A model generated the notes under the pieces. The model searched no databases, was not told the origin of the DNA, and saw only the letters and a program-made list of their open reading frames with translations. From NCBI GenBank assembly GCA_965233625.1, contig OZ247499.1:4464001-4528000 (forward strand): DNA of 64,000 nucleotides. The letters are read 5' to 3'. Source of the DNA: G965233625 sp965233625 (GTDB lineage Bacteria; Planctomycetota; Planctomycetia; Pirellulales; Pirellulaceae). A program made the translations under genes and the position numbers. Below, in pieces: positions 34,339-41,417 of the stretch (its first letter is position 1; each line of letters opens with the position of its first letter).

Positions 34339-36213
34339 TTACTTGTCATCTGCCATTTCAAGTCGCAGGTAGTCGTAGACAACGCCGGCGGTCACGCTGC
34401 CGGCGGGAACCGTCAGTGTCAAAGTATTGTCACCCTTGCGTAGCAGCGCGGCGTTGATCTTGTGTTCGCGTTCGTACCAGAGGCCCTGCACCTGGTGCTT
34501 GGTGATAACGCCATCGATACGCCCCAGTAGGATGCGGCCGGCGGACTTGCCATTCACGGCAACCTCTAGGCTGCGTGTGCTGGTGCCACAGATGGCCAGC
34601 CGCAGCGTCGCGTCGCCCGTTGGCTGTTCTGCGAGGTTGAAGCGGATGTTATAGGGCGTGGCCCGCCCCCGGCTGCGCCCGCCCCGGCTAGGTCGTCCGC
34701 TGAAGTCTTCGCTGACGCGTGGCACATGGGCGAAGAACCAGTCTTTGCCAGGGCTGCTGCGACCGGGCTCGTAGTTCACACCTTCAGGGAATAGCTCCGG
34801 GTACTGCAAGCCAATGCCCGGCTCGAAGAAACGCTTACCAGCTGCGAATTCCATGGCGCTGCGGTCGGGCACTCCAATCTCCCAGAGCTGTCTGCCGCGG
34901 CGCTGCGGCTTCCATTTAATTTCGCCAAGGTTGATGGCGCCGGGCATTTCGATCTTGATATCCGCCTTGGTCAGTTCGCCGAGTACACCGTCGGCCATGG
35001 CGTGCAGCGTGTAACTGCCGGGCGGAACATCTGGTATTTCGAACGTGCCATCGGGCGTCGCCTGCTGTGTCCAGAACTGATAGTGCTTGGCGTCCGTCTG
35101 CCAGTCGATGGTGAACCGCCGCCCGCGCCAACCCGGCGCCGTGTAAGCCGGGTGCGTCAGCCCGACCATCACTTTGCCGGGGAATGATTTCACCAGGGGA
35201 TCGTTCAGCACCAGTCGCCCGCGCACGGTGCTGCGGTCAGCTGGCTTGGTATATCCTTTGGCATCCACCCAGGCATAAGGCCACTTCGCTGCTTCGGCCA
35301 CGGCGCGGTCTTTCGTATCGCGGTACATCTCCTGCGGGTCGGCGCCCTGGTTCACATACAGCAGGAACGGTCCGATCACCTTCGTCCAGGCTTCGCCCGC
35401 TTCGACGGGAACATTCGCACCGCCGTAGTGGCTGGAACGCCAGTAGTTCAGCACCACCGGCGCCTGCACCGAAGTGGTGTCGCGGTGACAGAGGAACTCC
35501 GGCTTCGTCGGTCCGCCGCTGAGATACTCAACACTGGGATTGATGAAATAGAACCCCAGCTTCCGGCTGGTTGAAGAAAAACCGTACGCCCGGTTCTCAG
35601 ACTGCACAGCCGTGTAAACGTACTTATCTTCACCCGGCAGCACGCGCGGGTAGTGCTTGTTGCGGAAGCGGTCGACGCTCATCCAGTCGAAGAAGCTCGC
35701 CAGCTTCACGGCGAACCGCGCTTCCGTCATGGTGGCGGAGCCGTACTCCGGCAGATGGTCAAAGATGCAGTAGGTGTAGATGCCAGACTGCCAGGCTTCC
35801 AGTGCGTACCGTATTTCAATATCGGCAGGAAAGTCTCCATCCGAGGCGGCGCCTGGGCCATGCCCCATCTTCCTGCCGCCGGAAATTCCTTTGATGGCAA
35901 CTTCCGCCCGCTGGCCTTTGTTCGTTTTGGGATCAATCGTCACCCGGGCAGTGCGTCTCACGCCGCCCGTTGTATCGTGCGACCAGTACCCGCCAGCGTG
36001 GCCGGAACGGCTGGTGAAAATTTCATCCCCCTTGTAACGCAAAGAGCGGATGTCGCCGCTGCGTTTAAGAATGCGTGCAGAGATAATACCGTTATCGAGC
36101 GTAAACGCATCGTCGGTTTCCCGGACAGTCACCCCATCGGCTGCCGTCGAAAGTTGCGGGACGGCGAAGATGAGAAACAGCGCTGCGGCTGAGATAAGTT
36201 TGTGATGCATCAC
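34339..36213 (-). CDS. Rhamnogalacturonate lyase-like protein (PL4 type)
   Basis: Secreted 624-residue protein with the three-part layout of polysaccharide lyase family 4: an N-terminal beta-sandwich catalytic region (TLDNGIISARILKRSGDIRS, then WMSVDRFRNKHYPRVLPGED), a fibronectin-III/carboxypeptidase-regulatory-like domain (GTFEIPDVPPGSYTLHAMAD), and a C-terminal jelly roll with LWEIGVPDRSAMEFAAGK and TLRLAICGTSTRSLEVAVNG. The LWxIGxPDRSAxEF phrase is typical of RGL4-like enzymes. Signal peptide at 1-24 ending STAA. Expected to cleave the rhamnogalacturonan-I backbone. I could not confirm catalytic Lys/His residues by eye. Confidence 0.85.
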   Translation of the reverse strand: MMHHKLISAAALFLIFAVPQLSTAADGVTVRETDDAFTLDNGIISARILKRSGDIRSLRYKGDEIFTSRSGHAGGYWSHDTTGGVRRTARVTIDPKTNKGQRAEVAIKGISGGRKMGHGPGAASDGDFPADIEIRYALEAWQSGIYTYCIFDHLPEYGSATMTEARFAVKLASFFDWMSVDRFRNKHYPRVLPGEDKYVYTAVQSENRAYGFSSTSRKLGFYFINPSVEYLSGGPTKPEFLCHRDTTSVQAPVVLNYWRSSHYGGANVPVEAGEAWTKVIGPFLLYVNQGADPQEMYRDTKDRAVAEAAKWPYAWVDAKGYTKPADRSTVRGRLVLNDPLVKSFPGKVMVGLTHPAYTAPGWRGRRFTIDWQTDAKHYQFWTQQATPDGTFEIPDVPPGSYTLHAMADGVLGELTKADIKIEMPGAINLGEIKWKPQRRGRQLWEIGVPDRSAMEFAAGKRFFEPGIGLQYPELFPEGVNYEPGRSSPGKDWFFAHVPRVSEDFSGRPSRGGRSRGRATPYNIRFNLAEQPTGDATLRLAICGTSTRSLEVAVNGKSAGRILLGRIDGVITKHQVQGLWYEREHKINAALLRKGDNTLTLTVPAGSVTAGVVYDYLRLEMADDK

Positions 36214-36298
36214 GGTTGCTGTTGTTTGTACTGAGTTGTTACTTCGAATGCTGAAATGCGTAAAGTCATTACGCTAACACGCTTCAAGCAAAGAACGA

Positions 36299-36353
36299 TA
36301 CACCAACCCGAAGCGCGAGTTTTGAAGTTGCACACTAACCCGAAGCGCGAGCG
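36299..36353. repeat. Family-A repeat, copy A3, left part (cut by the IS)
   Basis: Two left arms, ACCAACCCGAAGCGCGAG and ACTAACCCGAAGCGCGAGCG, separated by TTTTGAAGTTGCAC. The copy breaks off at 36353 and resumes as GAGGGGCGTTTGATTTGGAG at 37804. Joined, it is nearly identical to copy A5 at 62469-62720. Confidence 0.88.
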
Positions 36354-36373
36354 TCCATGAGGAATCCTCCGTC

Positions 36374-36710
36374 AAGTCAGAAAGCGGTTGATTGCGGAAT
36401 CCAAGCGTCCATCCGGCGTCATCCGTTTACGGCGCGCCATAAAACATATTTCGGTCGCCCCTATTCGAGGGTCGGCGTCGTGGCGCCAGCTCGCGCTTCA
36501 GGGTGCGACTTATTCCGCTTTCAGCCTTGAAGGAAGTGGTTGATTCTACTGGTTACGCTGCACTTACGTGCTAGTTGTCGAAGTTTTTAAGTGAACGGGT
36601 AGGGCGGGTCTTCGCCGGAGCCGGTCGTCGCTCGCTCACAACGGCTGCGAGTGCGACAGGTCTCCAGAGAAGACGCCGCCCGGGTCTTTGCGGGTGAGGC
36701 CGGAGCGAGC
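36374..36710 (-). ncRNA. Candidate bridge/seek RNA region of the IS
   Basis: Noncoding 3' end of the IS on the transposase strand. In transcript order it contains GAAGCGCGAGC (36499 to 36489), identical to the last bases of the left target flank, then 14 nt later CGACCCTCG (36474 to 36466), which pairs with the right flank CGAGGGGCG at eight of nine positions. An internal AGCGTCCAT (36404-36412) repeats the left element junction (36350-36358). This is the order and polarity expected of target guides and possibly a donor guide. RNA ends and folding were not determined; this is inference. Confidence 0.5.
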
Positions 36711-37724
36711 TTAGGCGGCGAGTCCACTCTCCTGCCAGACGGTCTGGTTCTTGAGCATCGCCCACATCACGCGGCACAGATAGTGCGCCGTGGCGACCGT
36801 GGCGATCTTGCCCCGCGCCGCGTCGTCGCGGCGGATACGCTGGCGGTAGGCGGCGACCGTGGGCGAACGACGCACGGCCTGCCACACCGCTTCGACCAGC
36901 ATTTTGCGGACCACGCTGGGCCCTTCGCGGGTGATGTGTCCCAGCCGGTTGGTCGAACCCGATTGATCCTGCCGGGGCACCAGGCCGAAGTACGCACCAA
37001 TCTGCTTCGCGTTGCCGAACCGCTGCGGATCGTCGATAAACGCAGCCACCGCTTCGGCCGTGCGGATGCCAACGCCGGGGATGGTCCGCAGCAGCGCAAC
37101 AGCCGGACTCCCGCTGGCGAAGGCTTCCAGCTCTTTTTCGATCCGCCGGATGGAACGGTTCAGATCGTCGATCTCCTGTAAGAGTAAGTCGCGTTTGATC
37201 GCGTGCATCGGACTGGCGAACTCGAGGGCTTTCAGCCAGGCGACGCCTTTGCGCGTCCACAGACTTTTCGGCGCCTGGATCAGCAGCGTCCGCAACAGTG
37301 CACGCAGACCATTCTTGGCCCGGGTGCGTTTTTCGACCGTGCGGGTGCGGAACACGATCATCTCCCGCCAGGCCCGCACTTCGTTGCTGGGTACATGCAC
37401 CCGCGGAAGCATTTCCACCAGCAGCAGCCGGGCCAGCATGTGGGCGTCGTTGCGGTCGTTCTTCCTGCTGGATTTGAAGATCGCGTGCAACTGCGCCGGG
37501 TGCGCCACCGTGACCGATTCGGCCAGCGGAGACAGCAGGTTGAAATACTCGCCATAACCGCAGCTGGCTTCGTAAGCCACATGAAACGGCTGGTCGAGCG
37601 ACTTCAGGAAATGCAGCAGTTCCGTCACCGGCCCCAGCTTCACTTCCCGCTGCTTTTTCCCTTGATCGTCGAGCACACATACCGCTACAAACTTTGCATG
37701 AACATCTAATCCAACGTAAAACAT
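36711..37724 (-). CDS. IS110-family transposase/recombinase
   Basis: 337-residue DEDD recombinase that acts with a structured RNA encoded by the element. N-terminal RuvC-like domain: FYVGLDVHAKFVAVCVLDD (first Asp), FHVAYEASCGYGEYF (Glu), KNDRNDAHMLARLL (paired Asp). The C-terminal Tnp domain carries LLRTIPGVGIRTAEAVAAFI and YFGLVPRQDQSGSTNRLGHI followed by TREGPSVVRKMLVEA, which holds the catalytic Ser region. Full length, with no frameshift or stop, so probably active. The start ATG 37724 is about 80 bp from the right end of the element. Confidence 0.95.
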   Translation of the reverse strand: MFYVGLDVHAKFVAVCVLDDQGKKQREVKLGPVTELLHFLKSLDQPFHVAYEASCGYGEYFNLLSPLAESVTVAHPAQLHAIFKSSRKNDRNDAHMLARLLLVEMLPRVHVPSNEVRAWREMIVFRTRTVEKRTRAKNGLRALLRTLLIQAPKSLWTRKGVAWLKALEFASPMHAIKRDLLLQEIDDLNRSIRRIEKELEAFASGSPAVALLRTIPGVGIRTAEAVAAFIDDPQRFGNAKQIGAYFGLVPRQDQSGSTNRLGHITREGPSVVRKMLVEAVWQAVRRSPTVAAYRQRIRRDDAARGKIATVATAHYLCRVMWAMLKNQTVWQESGLAA

Positions 37725-37803
37725 CCTGGAAGCCTCCCAAGGTCAAGTGAAAGAATCTGCTAACTTCCACTTTAAGACCGACGGAGGCTTCCTTCATAGT
37801 TTC

Positions 37804-38159
37804 GAGGGGCGTTTGATTTGGAGGCGAAAACGCGGTTTTTTGGCCACAATTCGCTGAAACGGTGGACTTCAACCGGCGGTGCGCTTCAGCTTCCGGCGTC
37901 CCTCGCTCGCGCTTCGGGTTAGTGTTTCCTGCTTGTATTTAAGGCTGAATTGTGATTTTCATCCTCAAAGTGTGCAACTTCTAAAAGCGCGAGCGAGGGG
38001 CGCCGGGGTTTGAAGTACGTGGCCGGTCCGGGCAACTTTCGATCTGGGCCAAAATCGCCAAAACCCCTTGTTTTCTGCGTCAAATCAAACGCCCCTCGCT
38101 CGCGCTTCGGGTTATTGTGAGAACATACCGCAACATCAAAACTCGCGTTTTGGGTTAAT
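37804..38159. repeat. Family-A repeats, rest of A3 plus copy A4
   Basis: The rest of A3 (37804-37926) ends in CTCGCGCTTCGGGTTAGTGT. After a spacer with TTGTATTTAAGGCTGAATTG a second unit, A4, runs from about 37965 to 38159, with arms AGCGCGAGCGAGGGGCG and CGCCCCTCGCTCGCGCTTCG and the core AAAACCCCTTGTTTTCTG. Together with the IS these fill the gap between the lyase and esterase genes. Confidence 0.85.
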
Positions 38160-38202
38160 CTACTTTGCGAAAATACTTGTTGAGCAGCGATTGTTTACGC
38201 GG

Positions 38203-39423
38203 TTATTCGTTCTTCAAATCAGGCGTCTTCCAGGGTATCCATTTCGACGTCTCCACCTTAAAGCGGCCGTCGGTCTTAAGCACCTGGGTGTCTGCTTCGC
38301 CGTCGAGCAGGAAGCGGGTGCAGAACGCCTTGAGCTCTTTCACTTCTTTGAAGGAACAGTGATCCGGGTGCGATGTCTGTACGAATCCCATGTGGCTGGC
38401 AACACCCAGTGCCTGCCAGACTTTTTGGGCGGCGATTCCGGTGATGTAGCTGGACTCGCGGCCGAGCCATAGGAAGGCGGTGTTGCTGGTTAGTAGTAAG
38501 CCGCGCGGCGCGCACAGCGCGGCGACCAGATGCTGATCGACGGGCAGCCGCGTTACCTTGTCCCCCGCCTGCCGGAACGCGGGCGCCATCCAGGTGTTCT
38601 CGCCCACGATCTGCCGCGCCGTCTGCACTTTCAGACCACGGGCCAGCATGGTATCGGCCACGCGCCAGCTACTGGCTCCACCGGCGCCGGATTCGGTGGG
38701 AATCGTCAGCGCAATCCGTTCGTCAAACGCACCGCACACCAGCGCGCCTTTGCCATTCCTTGAACAGCCCGTGACGGCAAGCCGCTTCGTGTTGATCTTT
38801 GTCTGCGGCGTCTGCTGCAACGCATCGATAAGACGTCCAACACCCCAGGCCCACGCCATCAAAGAACCGGCCGGATGCTCGCTTCCATACAGTTCATAGA
38901 ACTTGCCTCGGCCCTGGTCGCGCGCACTGCCCTGCCGGGCAATGTCATCGTTGGGAAAGTAGATAACGGCGATGCCAAGTTCCGTCAAAGTCGCGCGGGG
39001 AAGCGTCAGCCAGCGGCCGATAGAGATGACGGCCGGGAACGGCCCCTCACCTTCAGACGGGTAACTGATGCGTGCGTCGAATGAGATCGAACGGTCACCG
39101 TGCGAACACTTGACCGTCAGCCGTTTGTCTTTGAAGGAACTGGTTACCTTGCCGGTGTCGGTGGGCATCGGTCCGTAGATGTACTTCTGCACCTGAAGGC
39201 GGATTTCGTTCCGCCGCCGCTGCCAATCCTGCTGGGTTGTAACGCGGCTGCCATCGATAAAGCGGAACGGATCGGGTAGCTCCTGGATGGCGGGCAGATC
39301 AGCCAACGCGGGTAGCGATTCCAGGGTGACCGCCGTCTCTTGCCCGGCAGCTTCGCCCGCCACAACATGCATGGCGAGCGCGCAACAGATAAGGCAGCCA
39401 ACACGCAGAGTAATGTGCTTCAC
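38203..39423 (-). CDS. Glucuronoyl esterase-like protein (CE15 type)
   Basis: Secreted alpha/beta hydrolase of 406 residues. Signal peptide at 1-27. The nucleophile motif is GCSRNGKGAL with Ser221, the characteristic G-C-S-R-x-G-K of carbohydrate esterase family 15. Glu244 in PTESGAGG and a late His in TSHPDHCSF (His352 or His355) complete a plausible triad. CE15 enzymes cut ester bonds between 4-O-methyl-glucuronic acid and lignin or other alcohols. It reads toward the IS and is followed upstream, 20 bp away on the same strand, by the CotH-like gene. With the nearby PL4 lyase it suggests attack on plant-type uronic-acid polymers. Confidence 0.88.
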   Translation of the reverse strand: MKHITLRVGCLICCALAMHVVAGEAAGQETAVTLESLPALADLPAIQELPDPFRFIDGSRVTTQQDWQRRRNEIRLQVQKYIYGPMPTDTGKVTSSFKDKRLTVKCSHGDRSISFDARISYPSEGEGPFPAVISIGRWLTLPRATLTELGIAVIYFPNDDIARQGSARDQGRGKFYELYGSEHPAGSLMAWAWGVGRLIDALQQTPQTKINTKRLAVTGCSRNGKGALVCGAFDERIALTIPTESGAGGASSWRVADTMLARGLKVQTARQIVGENTWMAPAFRQAGDKVTRLPVDQHLVAALCAPRGLLLTSNTAFLWLGRESSYITGIAAQKVWQALGVASHMGFVQTSHPDHCSFKEVKELKAFCTRFLLDGEADTQVLKTDGRFKVETSKWIPWKTPDLKNE

Positions 39424-39443
39424 AACAACTCCCAGTCAAAGAT

Positions 39444-41249
39444 TTACCGGCGCGGAAAGCCCCCGCCGCCGAACATGCCGCCGCGTGTTTCCTTGACCTT
39501 GAGGTTGAATTCACCGGCGATCTTATCACCAGGCTCTATGCCGGCGCTGGTCAATTTCAAACGGCCCGAAACCACCCGGTTCGGGCCACGCCCGAATCCT
39601 GGACCACCAAAACCAGGTCCGCCGAAACTAGGCCGGCCGCCGCCTGTCCGGCGCGAAGGTGCTGCCGGTGTTTCCTGATAACGGCCGCTGACATCCGCCA
39701 GCTCTTTGCCGGCAACAAAGTCTTTCTGGTCAATGGTCAGGCTAATCGTAACCGGCGCCGCGCCTTCTCTGGAAGCTGTGAGCGTTAGGATCACGGGCGG
39801 CTTGCTGTTGCCCGGACGCGCTCCGCCGGGAAAAAACCGCGGGAACGTGAAGGGGCGGGCCGTGGCTGTGACGTCCGTAAGCGTGACAGGTTTACCGCTC
39901 AGCGTTAGCTTCATCTGCGATGTGCCGGTAGGCGGCTGCTTACCCGTCTCAGCCCAGGTGGTTTCAAACGCGCCGCTGGCCGCGCCGGTTTCCACCTGAT
40001 GCGACGGCAGCCGTGGCGCCCGCGAGATGCGTGCCGGGCCGCGAGCCAGCTGATCGAGCATGGCTTTCTTCCGCGACGTGATAAACGCCTGCGTGTCTTC
40101 CATCGCCTTAGGTGCACCGCGCTGCGACGGGTGTAGATGGTCCGCTACAAGCTTGCGTGTCTGCTCGATCTTCTGCACCATTTGGTCCTCGTCCCACACT
40201 TCGGACAGGATCTGCTTCATGGCGGCTTCGTACCGTTGCGGCGCGCCCGGCGCATGGTACAGACGGTTCGCCAGAATGCTCTGCGCGTACACCGTGTTCA
40301 CCGGCGCCGCGCCGCGTCCCGGTCCGCGACGGCTGAACGGACCACCTGTGGTGAACACCCAGTCGGCGCCCCAGGGGATGAACTGCCCCTTGCCCGTTTC
40401 TGGATGAATGTAGAAATAGTAGTTGTTCTGGTTGGCCGCGTAGCCGTCCCAGAATCCGGTCAGACTTTCAATCGCCCAGTAGCGGAAGAACTTATCGAGA
40501 TCAATCAGCTGGCCGAGTTTCTCCATATCGAGCGGGCCTTCCGCCGCCAGCAGGTCTGCCAGTTGCTTGATCTCGCTACGGTCTTTCTCGGCGGCTTTGT
40601 TCTTAGCTTCCAGATTCTGCACGGCGCCGGGATGGAAGTCGGTAAGCTGCCCTTCAAACAACTTGCCTTTGCTGCTGCCAAAGGCGTGTTTCAGAAAGGG
40701 CTTCTTGATGCTTTCAACATTGGAGTACACGCCCAGATAATTGCCGTTAACAGTGACCCGCGCCAGATTGCACCGCGGCGCGGCGATGCCCGCATCGCGG
40801 AAGAGCTGATACGTCAGCATCTGGCTGGTCAGCGATTTATCCTGCTTGTTGTTATTGAGTGTCAGCCGGCTTAGCCCTTTGATGGGGTCCTGCTCTTCAT
40901 ATTCATCAAACTTGATCTTCAACGACGGCCGCTGGTTGTCGTTCGACCCGAAGAAGCCTTTCTTACGGATACCGACGCCGGGGATCTTCACATCGTCGAT
41001 CCAGATATCACCGCGGAAGTATGTATACGAGCTTGTCTGCGGCGACCCTGAGAAGAAAACGCTGCCATTGGGCGCCTGCCGGCAGAGCGCCGCCCAGTCT
41101 TTCGGCGGCAGTTCAATACGGACGTCGATAAGGCGGCCGCTGGATAACAATGTGTCTGCGTCTAATTTCTTAGCGGCAACCTCGCGGGTGCACGCCAGGA
41201 CGGACAGCAGACCAAGAACGGCGAGAGCGAACGGCAGGCGGTAGGACAT
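39444..41249 (-). CDS. CotH-kinase-family lipoprotein
   Basis: 601 residues from ATG 41249 (MSYRLPFALA), which gives a lipoprotein signal with lipobox VLAC; the frame is open to 41351. The CotH core is visible: IDVRIELPPKDWAALCRQAP at the start, PGVGIRKKGFFGSND, RPSLKIKFDEYEEQDPIKGL, and LYSN-type text NGNYLGVYSNVESIKKPFLK. Members are atypical protein kinases in Bacillus spores, but planctomycete copies are of unknown role. The C-terminal 170 residues add a Gly/Arg/Pro-rich stretch (GGGRPSFGGPGFGG) and a beta region. It may share a transcript with the esterase downstream. Confidence 0.85.
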   Translation of the reverse strand: MSYRLPFALAVLGLLSVLACTREVAAKKLDADTLLSSGRLIDVRIELPPKDWAALCRQAPNGSVFFSGSPQTSSYTYFRGDIWIDDVKIPGVGIRKKGFFGSNDNQRPSLKIKFDEYEEQDPIKGLSRLTLNNNKQDKSLTSQMLTYQLFRDAGIAAPRCNLARVTVNGNYLGVYSNVESIKKPFLKHAFGSSKGKLFEGQLTDFHPGAVQNLEAKNKAAEKDRSEIKQLADLLAAEGPLDMEKLGQLIDLDKFFRYWAIESLTGFWDGYAANQNNYYFYIHPETGKGQFIPWGADWVFTTGGPFSRRGPGRGAAPVNTVYAQSILANRLYHAPGAPQRYEAAMKQILSEVWDEDQMVQKIEQTRKLVADHLHPSQRGAPKAMEDTQAFITSRKKAMLDQLARGPARISRAPRLPSHQVETGAASGAFETTWAETGKQPPTGTSQMKLTLSGKPVTLTDVTATARPFTFPRFFPGGARPGNSKPPVILTLTASREGAAPVTISLTIDQKDFVAGKELADVSGRYQETPAAPSRRTGGGRPSFGGPGFGGPGFGRGPNRVVSGRLKLTSAGIEPGDKIAGEFNLKVKETRGGMFGGGGFPRR

Positions 41250-41417
41250 AATCTGGCGATGAGCTAAAGAGGTTGCGTACACTGGAGGATATAACCCGTT
41301 AAATCGTGATGCGTTGCGGCTTTTTTTCAGATTCGTACGGAACTCCCGCAACCCGCAGTGGTTTAGTGCGGTTAAGCATTTCTTCTGCGCGCTGAATTCT
41401 GACTGAGGGTGATGTCG

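Larger units (their letters stand above)
36354..37803 (-). mobile_element. IS110-family insertion sequence, IS1111-like layout
   Basis: About 1450 bp between the two halves of repeat A3. Subterminal imperfect inverted repeats: ATGAGGAATCCTCCGTC (36357-36373) against the reverse complement of 37780-37797 (ATGAAGGAAGCCTCCGTC), with one gap and one mismatch. The transposase gene is preceded by only about 80 bp and followed by about 357 bp of noncoding DNA. A long 3' noncoding end and subterminal repeats are features of the IS1111 subgroup. No target duplication beyond at most the dinucleotide CG is seen, as expected for this family. Confidence 0.88.

Noticed and set aside
36451..36515. Guide-like segments in the IS considered as only a decayed family-A repeat
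   Set aside because: Not fully excluded: GGGTGCGACTT after the left match is faintly repeat-like. The opposite polarity of the second segment fits a guide pair better, so the bridge-RNA reading was kept at moderate confidence.
36571..37872. 433-residue reverse-strand frame over the IS
   Set aside because: It overlaps the IS110 transposase in another frame and reads through the IS end into repeat A; Arg/Pro/Ala-rich shadow of a GC-rich gene.
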